A DNA stretch of 64,000 nt from Ectobacillus funiculus (GCF_004138295.1 NZ_SCFM01000002.1:124001-188000); one strand, 5' to 3'. Positions 17,596 to 26,661 are shown, numbered from the stretch's first letter. Translations and numbers: made by a program. The notes: a model not told the origin generated them from the letters alone.

Positions 17596-19479
17596 TTGAA
17601 GAAAAGGAATCAGAGAAGAGCTTTAGGTATTATTCTAGCATTTATTGTCGTAATTTCTAATTTTATGAGTTTCATTCCCAATGCTGCATCAGCGGCAAAT
17701 GCTGATGGATCCCTGACTCGTCCAGTTGGAAACTCTGATACAAAGAAATATGTGGACAAAGAAGAGTGGGCATCTGTCCCAGTTGAAAAGCGTATTTTCT
17801 TCAACACGGAAGCAGACGCTATTGCAAATGGTTATACAAAGGAAGGTCAAACGCAGACTCCAAGCACAGATCTTCCAGATGGTACAGGCAAAAAAGTCTT
17901 ATTCGACAACACCCATGGTCAAACAGCGGGAGCTGCTGACTGGGTAATCGATGGCGGATTCTCAGATTTTGCCGGCGCTTTAAGAGCAGATCATTTCACT
18001 GTCGACCAATTAGAAAGAACGATTCCCTTCACTTACGGTGAGCAAGCGGTAACCTTTGATAAGTTAAAGGATTATGATGTGTTCATTATTGGAGAGGCCA
18101 ATATTCCATATAAAAAATCAGAACAAGAAGCAATGCTTCAATATGTACAAAATGGTGGAAGTATTTTCTTCATTGCAGATCACTATAATGCGGACCGTAA
18201 CAAAAACCGTTGGGATGCGTCAGAGGTTATGAATGGTTACCGACGTGGTGCTTGGGACAACCCTGCAAAAGGAATGACAGCTGAAGAAGCAGCTTCACCT
18301 GCCATGCAAGGTGTACAAAGTTCCAACTGGTTAGCTGACAACTTTGGGATTCGTTTCCGTTACAATGCTCTTGGAGATGTGGACAATTTAACAGATGTTG
18401 TCACTTCTGACCAATCATTTGGTATTACAAAGGATGTGGCATCTGTTGCCATGCATGCCGGTTCAACACTAGCCATTGTAGATCCAACGAAAGCAAAGGG
18501 ACTTGTGTACGTTCCAACAAATGTAGAGGGTTGGGGCTTCGCTGTTGACCAAGCCGTTTATAACGGGGGTGGCCGTGCAGAAGGACCATTTGCAGCGATT
18601 TCCAAAGTAGGAGCAGGAAAAGCTGCGTTTATCGGTGACTCCTCACCTGTCGAGGATTCAACACCTAAATATTTACGTGAAGAAAATGGTTCGAAGAAAA
18701 CAACCTATGATGGATTTAAAGGTGAAGCAAACGATGCAACCTTCTTAGTTCAAACAGTAGAATGGTTAGCTAACCATGAAACATATACAAGTTTTAGTCA
18801 AGTTCAGGGATTACAGTTAGATCAGCCAACACAAACTCTAGCTATGGAAAACCCGGAAACTTCAACAGAACCACAAACTGAACCATGGGCGGCTCCAGCA
18901 GCTGGCTACAAATGGTATGACCCTACAACTTATGCAGCAGGTTCTTATGGTTCATCCAAAGAAGCTCCAAAACAAATTGAATACAAGCTTGTACATCAAT
19001 CAACATTGCCAAACCAATCTGAATTTAAGATTCGTGTAGAGCTAAACAACCTAGATCCGAATGCTACCGTTTCCGGTTTGAAAATTGGAATGTATGTTAG
19101 TGGTGGTCAGCAAGTAGCAATGTTCCAAAATGAAGACGGTACATGGCCATCAAGCTACAACTATAGTCAACAATTTTCAGTGACAGCCGATATTTTTGGA
19201 CATGCATCAAAGGAATTGACAGTAAAAATTAATCCAACGATTTCAGGCGATGCAAGTCTTCGATTAAAATTAGGTTCTGATAATGCTATAACGGAATCTG
19301 TAAAAATTGGTGCCGTTCCAGTTGAAATTTATGATGATACAGCACCAACAACAACTGTCGTAGTAGATGGTGTTTCTGGAGAAAATCACTATAACCAAAA
19401 AGATGTAAACCTTTCCTTCCAAGCAACAGACAACCCATTTGGAGTAGGGGTAGACCGAACAGAATACCGTATCCAATAG
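17596..19479 (+). CDS. Large secreted protein with signal peptide and truncated OmpL47-type domain
   Basis: The TTG at 17596 follows AGGAGG. The signal peptide runs to about residue 33 (FIPNAASA). The main domain (about 85-390) starts VLFDNTHGQTAGAADWVIDG and includes DYDVFIIGEANIPY and GGSIFFIADHYN, a flavodoxin- or glutamine-amidotransferase-like fold seen in secreted Bacillales proteins; I do not assign a reaction. From about 590 the sequence VDGVSGENHYNQKDV starts an OmpL47-type beta domain. It stops at RTEYRIQ, where family members continue for 40 or more residues. The missing end and the frame-shifted tail at 19479-19685 show an internal deletion. Confidence 0.7.
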   Translation: MKKRNQRRALGIILAFIVVISNFMSFIPNAASAANADGSLTRPVGNSDTKKYVDKEEWASVPVEKRIFFNTEADAIANGYTKEGQTQTPSTDLPDGTGKKVLFDNTHGQTAGAADWVIDGGFSDFAGALRADHFTVDQLERTIPFTYGEQAVTFDKLKDYDVFIIGEANIPYKKSEQEAMLQYVQNGGSIFFIADHYNADRNKNRWDASEVMNGYRRGAWDNPAKGMTAEEAASPAMQGVQSSNWLADNFGIRFRYNALGDVDNLTDVVTSDQSFGITKDVASVAMHAGSTLAIVDPTKAKGLVYVPTNVEGWGFAVDQAVYNGGGRAEGPFAAISKVGAGKAAFIGDSSPVEDSTPKYLREENGSKKTTYDGFKGEANDATFLVQTVEWLANHETYTSFSQVQGLQLDQPTQTLAMENPETSTEPQTEPWAAPAAGYKWYDPTTYAAGSYGSSKEAPKQIEYKLVHQSTLPNQSEFKIRVELNNLDPNATVSGLKIGMYVSGGQQVAMFQNEDGTWPSSYNYSQQFSVTADIFGHASKELTVKINPTISGDASLRLKLGSDNAITESVKIGAVPVEIYDDTAPTTTVVVDGVSGENHYNQKDVNLSFQATDNPFGVGVDRTEYRIQ

Positions 19480-19685
19480 GTGAAACGAATGATTGGTTTG
19501 CGAATCACGGAATAGCTCAAAGTCTGCAGTCTAAGGTGGAAAACGCTCTAAAGGCAAAAGATAAGGACCAACAGCAGAAGCTTGAAAAAATTATACAGGA
19601 AGTAAACAAACAAAAAGGCAAGCAAATCGATGGAGATTTTGCTGAGCTATTACTTGATGATCTAGAGTATATCCAACTAAATTAA
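19479..19685 (+). pseudogene. Out-of-frame C-terminal tail of the preceding secreted protein
   Basis: In another frame directly after the TAG the sequence reads GETNDWFANHGIAQSLQ, then KVENALKAKDKDQQQKLEK and GKQIDGDFAELLLDDLEYI. This is the helical C-terminal domain (FIMAH-like) that ends many multidomain secreted Bacillales proteins. It was once fused to the upstream gene; a deletion has removed the linking segment and shifted the frame. Confidence 0.55.
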
Positions 19686-19696
19686 GTTTAGAGAAA

Positions 19697-19723
19697 ATGA
19701 TGAAACCCTCGGGTTTCATCATG
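19697..19723 (+). terminator. Hairpin after the secreted-protein locus
   Basis: ATGATGAAACC pairs with GGTTTCATCAT around CTCG. No T-tract follows on the plus strand, so termination is uncertain. Confidence 0.4.
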
Positions 19724-19734
19724 CAGCAACTATA

Positions 19735-19852
19735 CAAATGGAGCAGTCTATGTGGCAAGTGCTTGAGCCATATAGGCTTTTTATATGGAAGAAAGTTGGA
19801 TTTTCTAGGTTGTGTTTTACTTATTACCCAAACAGGTGTTGACATGTTGACC
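19735..19852. repeat. Dispersed repeat R, copy C (long form)
   Basis: Shares its left 60 bp with copy B and its core with copies A, B and D. It ends with ATGTTG, 6 nt, CAACAT. Twelve bases later comes element F1. No protein-coding gene lies between 19686 and 20372. Confidence 0.45.
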
Positions 19853-19865
19853 GAGCAACATCGGA

Positions 19866-19921
19866 GTAAAAAGATGGCTAAGCAGAGGATTAGTAAAGGT
19901 GCCTGATGCTTAGCTTTTTCA
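19866..19921 (+). repeat. Short conserved hairpin element F1, terminator-like
   Basis: GGAGTAA, then ATGGCTAAGCA, then TAGTAAAGG, then GCTTAGCTTTTTCA. The same layout occurs at 43580-43638. GCTAAGC and GCTTAGC form a stem followed by Ts. A 10-codon frame inside it is not conserved between copies, so the RNA structure is the shared part. The 450 bp that follow up to qoxA show nothing. Confidence 0.45.
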
Positions 19922-20371
19922 ATTGTGGGAGATTAGCATTAAGCAGCAACAAAGGTTAGTTTTCAGGCACGTTGCAGTCCTTAGTAACAGTAAGATAAGG
20001 GAGCAGGAAGTTTTGGTAAAATAAGGTTGTTGGTCATTATTAAAAAAGAGATTAAGGGTTCGGCTTGGTTTTTTATGTTTGTATTATCAGGAACAAATCC
20101 AGATTTCCCCATGAATGTTTCTTCTATCTGTCCCAAAATTTTTTAAAAATCTTAATCAACACATTCCCCCTCCTCAAAAAACGTACTCTATCTATGCTAA
20201 TTCCAAGGTTATGTAAGGCCCACATAAAAAACCCCTCTGGAGTATTTACATAAATTTTGTTAGTACTCCATGTTTTGGAATTATACCAAAGAAGTTGGAT
20301 ACTATATTAACTGGTAATCAAAAAGGTTTATATTCAAGAACTCCATAAATAAAACGAAGGGGAATTTTGAA

Positions 20372-21283
20372 GTGAGAAAATGGATTCGGTATAGTAAAAC
20401 TTCTATTTTGGGTTTATTGGGTGTGATGCTTTTATCTAGTTGTGACCGTAGTAAGTATATTGTACTTGATCCAAAAGGACCGGTCGCTCATGAAGAGATG
20501 CGTTTAATTATTATTTCTACCATCTTATGTGCAGTTGTTATTATTCCTGTTTTGGCAATATCTGTTTATATCGTAGTTCGTTATCGCAATAGGCCTGGAA
20601 ACAATGCACCTTATGAGCCTGAATGGGATGATAGCAAAGTGCTCGAGGTGATTTGGTGGGGAATTCCTATTGTTATTGTAGCGATTCTAGGGTTTTACAC
20701 AGCAAGAACAGCGATTGATGTATCAAAGCCTCCTGTAAAGGATGTTACACCTGTTGTTGTTCAAGTGACTTCATTGGATTGGAAATGGCTGTTTACGTAT
20801 CCCGGCCAAAAGGTCGCCACTGTCAACTATGCGGAAATTCCCGCTGGGGTTCCCATTCAATTTGTCTTAACCGCTGATGCGCCCATGAATTCATTCTGGG
20901 TACCGCAGTTAGCAGGTCAGGAATACACCATGCCTGGCATGGCGATGGGGATGTGGCTTCAGGCCAATAAAACAGGAAATTATTATGGTTCCGGTGCTAA
21001 CTTTACCGGAACAGGATTTGCACATATGAAATTTAGAGTAAGAGCGGTAAGTCAAGCTGATTTCAATAAATGGGTCGCTCGTCTCAGGAAAAACTCACCT
21101 GCTCTGACAAGGGACGGATATGAGGATTTGGTTAGACCAAATACTGTTAAAGAATTAAGCTTTTCTTCCTATCCTGAGCATTTATTTGAAGACATCGTAA
21201 ATAAAAATGGTGGAACCTATTTCCATCATCAACACCATATGGGTGAGGATGTGCCAATGCAAAAAACTCATACTCATCCTTAA
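20372..21283 (+). CDS. qoxA: Cytochrome aa3-type quinol oxidase subunit II
   Basis: The GTG start at 20372 has AAGGGGA upstream. The 303-residue product has a lipoprotein signal with Cys after LLSS (about 24), two membrane helices (about 45-70 and 88-110), and an external cupredoxin-like domain beginning VVQVTSLDWKWLFTYPGQ. The CuA-ligating cysteines of cytochrome c oxidases are absent (SFWVPQLAGQEYTMPGM instead), which marks a quinol oxidase. The His-rich tail (HHQHHMGED, HTHP) is unusual but seen in relatives. It is the first gene of qoxABCD. Confidence 0.95.
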   Translation: MRKWIRYSKTSILGLLGVMLLSSCDRSKYIVLDPKGPVAHEEMRLIIISTILCAVVIIPVLAISVYIVVRYRNRPGNNAPYEPEWDDSKVLEVIWWGIPIVIVAILGFYTARTAIDVSKPPVKDVTPVVVQVTSLDWKWLFTYPGQKVATVNYAEIPAGVPIQFVLTADAPMNSFWVPQLAGQEYTMPGMAMGMWLQANKTGNYYGSGANFTGTGFAHMKFRVRAVSQADFNKWVARLRKNSPALTRDGYEDLVRPNTVKELSFSSYPEHLFEDIVNKNGGTYFHHQHHMGEDVPMQKTHTHP

Positions 21284-21301
21284 ACAGGAGGAAACTATTT
21301 C

Positions 21302-23308
21302 ATGAATACTTCGCATTTTTTTGTTACAGGCGATCCAATGATATATGGTGCAGACGTTTCCATTGCTTTGGCAATGGTAGCTATTATCGTCTCTCTCACC
21401 AGGCTAAAAAGATGGGGCTGGCTATGGAGAGAATGGCTTACAACAGTTGACCATAAAAAGATCGGGATTATGTATTTATTAGCTGCTTTGCTTATGCTCT
21501 TCCGCGGCGGGGTGGATGCGATACTTATGCGTATACAGCTTGCGGTTCCAAATAGTCATTTTTTAGCTTCTGACCACTATAATGAAATTTTCACCACTCA
21601 TGGAACCATTATGATTTTATTTATGGCAATGCCTTTTATGTTTGCCTTGTTTAATATCGTTGTACCGTTGCAAATTGGTGCTCGTGATGTTGCCTACCCA
21701 TTACTAAATGCCATTAGTTTTTGGCTGTTCTTCATTGGAGCCATGCTTTTTAATATTTCTTTCGTGATTGGCGGGTCTGCAAGTTCAGGGTGGTTATCTT
21801 ACCCGCCTTTATCTGAACCAACCTTTAGCCCGGGGCCTGGTCAGAACTTCTGGATTTGGGGTGTTCAAATTTCCGGTATCGGAAGTTTGGCTACCGGAAT
21901 CAATTTTGCTGTTACCATTCTAAAAATGCGTACACCATCCATGCGCTTAAAAGATATGCCTTTGTTTACATGGTCTGTTTTAGCAGCATCCATTGCCATT
22001 TTAGGGGCATTCCCTATTCTGACTGGTACATTATTCATGTTAACAGTCGATCGTTTACTTGATGGACATTTCTTCACCATGACCAATGGGGGGAATCCAA
22101 TGATGTATGTCAACCTGATTTGGATGTGGGGTCATCCTGAAGTGTACATCGTTGTCTTACCTGCGTTCGGAGTATTCTCTGAAATAGTGGCAACCTTCTC
22201 TAGAAAACGAACCTTTGGATACAATTCGATGGTCTATTCCATGATTGCGATTGCCGTCGTTTCCTACTATACATGGGTTCATCATTTCTTTACAATGGGT
22301 GCCGGTATTGATGTGAATATTACATTTGCCATTTGTACAATGATTATCGCAATTCCAACTGGTGTTAAAGTTTTCAACTGGCTGTTTACGATGTATCGCG
22401 GACGTATCGAGATTTCGGAGCCATTGCTTTGGTTTTTAGCGTTTGTTCCAACCTTTGCCATTGGTGGTGCAACTGGTGTCATGCTTGCAGCAGCACCAGC
22501 AGACTATCAATACCATAATAGCTATTTCCTAATTGCCCACTTTCACCAAGTGTTAATCGGTGGTGTCGTGTTCGGCTATCTGGCGGGTATGTATTATTGG
22601 TTCCCAAAAATTTTTGGTTTTGAATTAAATTATACCCTCGGAAAATGGGGCTTTTGGTTATGGCAAATTGGTTTCTATGTTTGTTTTATGCCTCAATATG
22701 CTCTTGGGTTTATGGGTATGACACGGCGTGTTTATATTTATAATCAAACCGAGGGCTGGGATATGGGCTGGGCTCCGCTCAACTTGATTTCTTCCATTGG
22801 TGCGTTCGTAATGGGAATTGCATTCGTCATCCAAGTTTGGCAAATCCTTTACAGCATTCAACATGGTAAACGTGATGTCACAGGTGATCCTTGGGATGGT
22901 CGAACATTAGAATGGTCGATTCCTTCTCCAGCGCCGCTATACAATTTTGCCATCATCCCAGAAGTAAAAGGTCGTGACTCTTGGTGGTACAAGAAGCAAG
23001 AAATGCAACAAGAAGGATATAAACAAGAAACTCCACAATATGAACCTATTCATATGCCGAAAAATTCAGGTATCGCTTTTATCATGTCGTGCTTCTTCTT
23101 TATAGTTGGATTTGGATTTACGTTCGAATGGTATTGGATGGGCTTTGCCGGATTAATTGGTGTTGCGTTAACACTATACGCACGTTCTTTCCAATATGAT
23201 ACGGATTATTACATTCCAGTGGATGAAATTGAACGAACGGAAAAAGCTTTAAGGAAGCATTCCCCTGCAATTCAAAAAACATCAATGGAAGAAACATTAG
23301 GGAGGTAG
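21302..23308 (+). CDS. qoxB: Quinol oxidase subunit I
   Basis: The ATG at 21302 follows CAGGAGGAAAC. The 668 residues hold about 14-15 membrane helices. Family ligands are visible: FTTHGTIM (low-spin heme His), WMWGHPEVYIVVLP (CuB His and cross-linked Tyr), TWVHHFFT (CuB His pair) and LIAHFHQVLIGG (heme His pair). It houses the low-spin heme, the heme-copper centre and the proton channels, reduces oxygen to water and pumps protons. It lies 18 bp after qoxA. The heme O/A supply normally involves ctaB, whose local copy is degraded at 24389. Confidence 0.98.
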   Translation: MNTSHFFVTGDPMIYGADVSIALAMVAIIVSLTRLKRWGWLWREWLTTVDHKKIGIMYLLAALLMLFRGGVDAILMRIQLAVPNSHFLASDHYNEIFTTHGTIMILFMAMPFMFALFNIVVPLQIGARDVAYPLLNAISFWLFFIGAMLFNISFVIGGSASSGWLSYPPLSEPTFSPGPGQNFWIWGVQISGIGSLATGINFAVTILKMRTPSMRLKDMPLFTWSVLAASIAILGAFPILTGTLFMLTVDRLLDGHFFTMTNGGNPMMYVNLIWMWGHPEVYIVVLPAFGVFSEIVATFSRKRTFGYNSMVYSMIAIAVVSYYTWVHHFFTMGAGIDVNITFAICTMIIAIPTGVKVFNWLFTMYRGRIEISEPLLWFLAFVPTFAIGGATGVMLAAAPADYQYHNSYFLIAHFHQVLIGGVVFGYLAGMYYWFPKIFGFELNYTLGKWGFWLWQIGFYVCFMPQYALGFMGMTRRVYIYNQTEGWDMGWAPLNLISSIGAFVMGIAFVIQVWQILYSIQHGKRDVTGDPWDGRTLEWSIPSPAPLYNFAIIPEVKGRDSWWYKKQEMQQEGYKQETPQYEPIHMPKNSGIAFIMSCFFFIVGFGFTFEWYWMGFAGLIGVALTLYARSFQYDTDYYIPVDEIERTEKALRKHSPAIQKTSMEETLGR

Positions 23309-23314
23309 TAAGTA

Positions 23315-23926
23315 GTGTCACAAAGTGTTTCTGCGCAAGCCTCTGGCCATGGTCATGATCATGGTCATGTAGACCAGGGGCAATTGAAAACTTTAGGGTT
23401 TTGGATTTTTCTTGTAACCGACTGTCTCTTGTTTTCTACATTTTTCGCTGCTTATGCTGTGTTACACGAACATACAGATGGCGGATTTACGGCTCATGAT
23501 TTTGATGTTACTGGGTTTATCCTTGAAACCTTCATTCTTTTAATTAGTTCCTTTACGAGTGGATTAGCAGTGTTGGCCATGCACAAAGGAAAGAAAAATT
23601 CCCTGATTGGCTGGTTAATACTAACGGTTCTTTTAGGTGCTGCATTCATCGCGCTTGAAATCAATGAGTTTACAAACATGGTTCATGAAGGGGCTTCCAT
23701 TTCTAGGAGTGCGTTTCTTACTTCGTTCTTCAGTCTTGTAGGACTGCACGGGGCGCACGTTTCGTTCGGTATTATGTGGATGATTGGTTTGATAATACAG
23801 CTTGCCCAAAGAGGCATTACAACAGTGACTAAAGGTAAAATCTCGATTATTAGTTTGTACTGGCACTTTTTGGACGCCGTTTGGATCTTCATCTTTACTG
23901 TTGTCTACTTAATGGGGGTGATGTAA
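23315..23926 (+). CDS. qoxC: Quinol oxidase subunit III
   Basis: The GTG at 23315 follows GGAGGT, which overlaps the end of qoxB. The 203-residue product has five membrane helices and the subunit III features LGFWIFLVTDCLLFSTFF and GLHGAHVSFGIMWM. The N-terminus is His-rich (GHGHDHGH). It lacks an enzymatic centre and stabilises the core complex. Confidence 0.96.
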   Translation: MSQSVSAQASGHGHDHGHVDQGQLKTLGFWIFLVTDCLLFSTFFAAYAVLHEHTDGGFTAHDFDVTGFILETFILLISSFTSGLAVLAMHKGKKNSLIGWLILTVLLGAAFIALEINEFTNMVHEGASISRSAFLTSFFSLVGLHGAHVSFGIMWMIGLIIQLAQRGITTVTKGKISIISLYWHFLDAVWIFIFTVVYLMGVM

Positions 23927-24250
23927 ATGGCAAATCACGAACATACTGAACATACTGAACATACTGGGGCCATGAAGTCATACATCATCGGTTTCATTTT
24001 ATCAATTATTCTGACAATCATTCCACTTATTCTTGTATTGAATCATATGATGGCCAAAAAACTGCTGACGGTTAGTATCTTGATTGCTGCTATTTTGCAA
24101 TTTGCCCTTCAGCTATTCTTCTTTATGCATATTCGTGAGGGAGACGGACCAAGATACAATGTAATGGCATTAATTTTAGGTTTGGTTTTCGCTGTAACAG
24201 TCATCCTTGGTTCCATATGGATTATGGCATTTAACTATGTGGTTCAATAG
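23927..24250 (+). CDS. qoxD: Quinol oxidase subunit IV
   Basis: The ATG at 23927 immediately follows the qoxC stop. The 107-residue product has three membrane helices with the family segment ALQLFFFMHIREGDGPRYN. A short HTEHTEHTE-like repeat lies at its N-terminus. It is the last gene of the operon; the terminator at 24321 follows. Confidence 0.95.
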   Translation: MANHEHTEHTEHTGAMKSYIIGFILSIILTIIPLILVLNHMMAKKLLTVSILIAAILQFALQLFFFMHIREGDGPRYNVMALILGLVFAVTVILGSIWIMAFNYVVQ

Positions 24251-24320
24251 AATCTGGGCGTCCCAACGAGGTAAACCCACGATGGGTCATGGAAGGTAAA
24301 CACGAGGGAGTGGGGGGTCT

Positions 24321-24364
24321 ATGGCAGTTATCCCGAAAATTAATCGGGATTCGCCATCTTTATT
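24321..24364 (+). terminator. Terminator of qoxABCD
   Basis: A two-part stem: ATGGC with GCCAT, and inside it ATCCCGA with TCGGGAT, followed by CTTTATT. Confidence 0.75.
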
Positions 24365-24388
24365 AAGTTGCTTGACTCAAACCATTTC

Positions 24389-24770
24389 TTTGTATATAGA
24401 AGTGATGAAACCTAGAATCTTATTTATGCTAGGTTTTATTTCCCTAGGCGCTTGCCTTATACAAGAAGGGTGAATATACAAAGGCAGGCATTCCGATGAT
24501 GCCGGTAATTATAGGCCCCCGTGAAACCCAAATTTAAAGTCTTATTTATATGATACTTTTATTTGTTTGTTCCATCGTCCTTTACATAAATGGGAATTTT
24601 AATACCATTTACCTTGCCGGTGCCATCATGTTTAACAACGTTCTCTTATGTTGCACTTGAGAATGTGGCAAGAGGAGGATCATTTAGTTTTTTGGGCAAA
24701 ACGGATGTTTATTTGCTCTTTTTTCTATATATTAGGGGTGTTTTCAACTCTGGTAATTGGAATTTCGTAG
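24389..24770 (+). pseudogene. ctaB: Degraded protoheme IX farnesyltransferase gene (ctaB)
   Basis: Three pieces in different frames follow one another in gene order. First YIEVMKPRILFMLGFISLG (24392 on) matches the start of CtaB. Then EYTKAGIPMMPVIIG (about 24472 on) matches the conserved GIPMLPV region, and MILLFVCSIVLYINGNFN with TIYLAGAIMFNNVLL follows. Last, WAKRMFICSFFYILGVF ends at a TAG at 24768. The middle of the gene is deleted and at least two frameshifts are present. Its place directly behind qoxABCD is where heme O synthase genes are often found. Confidence 0.65.
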
Positions 24771-24814
24771 ACGGAAAATTAAAAAACAATACGATCACTA
24801 AAAAGGAGGACAAG

Positions 24815-24904
24815 ATGAATTACGGACTTTTTATTATTCTTGGTTTATTTGGTGTGACTTTTATTTTATCCACTATTATTTTTAAAAAATCAATGAAAGA
24901 ATGA
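24815..24904 (+). CDS. Very small membrane protein (29 aa)
   Basis: The ATG at 24815 is preceded by AAAAAGGAGGACAAG, one of the best ribosome binding sites in the window. The product MNYGLFIILGLFGVTFILS plus ten more residues is a single membrane helix with a basic end. It lies behind the ctaB remnant and before a strong terminator. I do not recognise it; small subunits of terminal oxidases have this shape, but that is speculation. Confidence 0.5.
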   Translation: MNYGLFIILGLFGVTFILSTIIFKKSMKE

Positions 24905-25091
24905 ATGGTACACATTATTTCTATTCAAACGCGAACTTTACGACAATTATTGGTGGACTTTCGACATTTTTTCGTGATGTACTACCATTTTGAGGTCAAA
25001 TACAACAATTTTTCATGTTATACGAAATTTGAGGCAGCTTACGACAATTCTTCACTGCTTATCTATAAACAGGGGAATAAGCCAAACTATT

Positions 25092-25128
25092 AAGGGCTTT
25101 GTTGAAAAATCTGACAAAGCCCTTTTTT
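25092..25128. terminator. Bidirectional intrinsic terminator
   Basis: AAGGGCTTTGT and ACAAAGCCCTT form a perfect 11-bp stem with Ts on the plus side. It separates the plus-strand 29-aa gene from the minus-strand small genes. Confidence 0.85.
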
Positions 25129-25164
25129 ATGCAGGAACGGATCCATGGGAATGGTACGTTCTTA

Positions 25165-25260
25165 TTATTCAGTCATCAATTTATAATACATATATGAGGA
25201 TAACCCCACTGCTGCTGCAAACAACCCTAAATAGCTAACTGTATAATAAAGACTCTCCAT
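25165..25260 (-). CDS. Very small membrane protein (31 aa)
   Basis: The minus strand reads MESLYYTVSYLGLFAAAVG followed by LSSYMYYKLMTE, with AGAAGGGGGCGCAAA before the ATG as ribosome binding site. It has a single membrane helix. It is likely the third gene of a minus-strand group with the lipoprotein (25618) and the 77-aa membrane protein (25338), and it ends before the bidirectional terminator. No family was recognised. Confidence 0.5.
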   Translation of the reverse strand: MESLYYTVSYLGLFAAAVGLSSYMYYKLMTE

Positions 25261-25337
25261 TTTGCGCCCCCTTCTAAAAAACAGTTTAAGGTCTGAATCA
25301 GATTAGAAAAACAGCTCTATAGTAGCATTGAGAGAAC

Positions 25338-25571
25338 TCATTCTTTGTACGAATAATCTCTATGTTGGATAGATCCTAGAATGGCACCGAAAATGAAGGT
25401 AAATCCTGCACCGGTAAAACATCCAAGTGCAACGTTAAAATGGAAGTTTTCATCCATTGTCCAAGGAATTCCATCCATTGTCCATGGGTGACCCGTAAAA
25501 AGTTCATACAACATGAAAAGAACTCCCACAATGACTTCCAGTATCGTTAATTTTATAGTCCATTTTGTCAT
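25338..25571 (-). CDS. Small two-helix membrane protein (77 aa)
   Basis: I chose the ATG at 25569-25571 because GGAGGAAATAAT precedes it; the open frame extends further but without a site. Two membrane helices flank a short loop with the tandem repeat PWTMDG/PWTMDE, encoded by an 18-bp direct duplication. It lies 46 bp after the lipoprotein gene on the same strand and is probably co-transcribed. The family is not recognised. Confidence 0.65.
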   Translation of the reverse strand: MTKWTIKLTILEVIVGVLFMLYELFTGHPWTMDGIPWTMDENFHFNVALGCFTGAGFTFIFGAILGSIQHRDYSYKE

Positions 25572-25617
25572 ATTATTTCCTCCATTGTGCTTGGGATATA
25601 TGTGTGTTAAGACTTCA

Positions 25618-26061
25618 TTATTTGGTTGATAACACTGAAACGCCCAACATAGGTGCAATTTCTTTGAGATTATTACGATTTAACACGATCAGCTCGTGGA
25701 TTTGGGATTTATCCTTTTTGGAAATTGCCTCTGTTAGCTCATCGTATTTTTCATCGATACCATTGGCAAATGTTTTACTCTTTTTGGCAATGATTGAAGG
25801 CAGGATGGCATCGTGAAATTCATCGTCAAGGTTACGAGAAAGGGTCTTTGCTGCAGCATAATCCTCTTTCGCTATAAGTTTGTCCATCAATCTAAACCCA
25901 TAGAACATATCTGCGAAAGGCCTGGATAGCGATCGTTTAGCGTAAGTCATTTTGTAATCCGATTGAGCATTAAGTTCATTATTGTTTAGTGTATTTCCAC
26001 AACCCGCAACACTTAATGTTAGTAGTGTTCCCATAATGGTGATCAATATTTTTTTACTCAT
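25618..26061 (-). CDS. Lipoprotein of unknown function
   Basis: The ATG at 26061 has AAAGGAG upstream. The 147-residue product begins with a lipoprotein signal ending LSVAGC (Cys about 21), so it should be anchored to the outer face of the membrane. The rest is mostly helical and charged (MDKLIAKEDYAAAKTLSRNL, KKDKSQIHELIVLNRNN). I do not recognise the family. It is the first gene of a three-gene minus-strand group with two small membrane proteins. Confidence 0.75.
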   Translation of the reverse strand: MSKKILITIMGTLLTLSVAGCGNTLNNNELNAQSDYKMTYAKRSLSRPFADMFYGFRLMDKLIAKEDYAAAKTLSRNLDDEFHDAILPSIIAKKSKTFANGIDEKYDELTEAISKKDKSQIHELIVLNRNNLKEIAPMLGVSVLSTK

Positions 26062-26556
26062 CTTTTGGCTCCTTTTTTATAAAAGTAAGGATAAAAAATC
26101 AGGAAAACTTGACATAATAGTGATAAATCCATTGCTGTTCTATTATTCCCATTCATAAACTTTATTATCATAACTAACACAAGTTCACATTACATTTTCT
26201 TTGTTGCCCAATGATCCTGTCTGTGAATTTGGATTTCTCTTTTCGGTATAGAGATGTTACATATCAGTCCTATACCCTTGAACTTTTGGGGGCAGGGTGG
26301 CAGACAAACTTTCAATCCACCTTTCCCGGTCTTCAACTAACCTTTACGATGAAGAAAAAAGATGCGATCACCTTAGCAATCCCATCTTAAATGAAAGCGT
26401 ATATTGTTATGATGAAAGTTTAACCATCGAGCTTCACCCGCTGCGCGGATTTTCATCGTAAATCTCAAATTGTATCAGGCCTAAATTGTCTGCATAGGCT
26501 TTATTGAAGATACGTTTTAGCTTTTTCTGGTTGATATTTCTGAACGACTAATAGAT
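26062..26556. other. Gene-free stretch with a minus-strand hairpin
   Basis: AAGATG and CATCTT (26361-26388) form a hairpin that on the minus strand is followed by a T-run, as in a terminator. Upstream of it on that strand, two frames read short plausible peptide pieces (KAYADNLGLIQFEIYDEN among them), which may be remnants of a decayed gene. Nothing else can be supported. Confidence 0.3.
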
Positions 26557-26661
26557 TCAATTTTTCGTTTCTCCCACATTAGAGTAAATTAAAAACAGAA
26601 CAAACCAGATCGGACCTATCGCTGCAATCCCTCTTACAAAGCCAATTAGAAAATCTAACAT
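26557..26661 (-). CDS. Very small membrane protein (34 aa)
   Basis: The ATG at 26659-26661 has GAGAGGGTGG upstream. The product begins MLDFLIGFVRGIAAIGPIW and continues FVLFLIYSNVGETKN, a single hydrophobic helix. No family was recognised. The 390 bp to its right carry only repeat R copy D. Confidence 0.4.
   Translation of the reverse strand: MLDFLIGFVRGIAAIGPIWFVLFLIYSNVGETKN

Noticed and set aside
24905-25090. Loose repeats of ACGACAATT-like words, first thought to be an attachment site or small repeat array
   Set aside because: Spacing and sequence are too irregular to call an array; no integrase gene is near.
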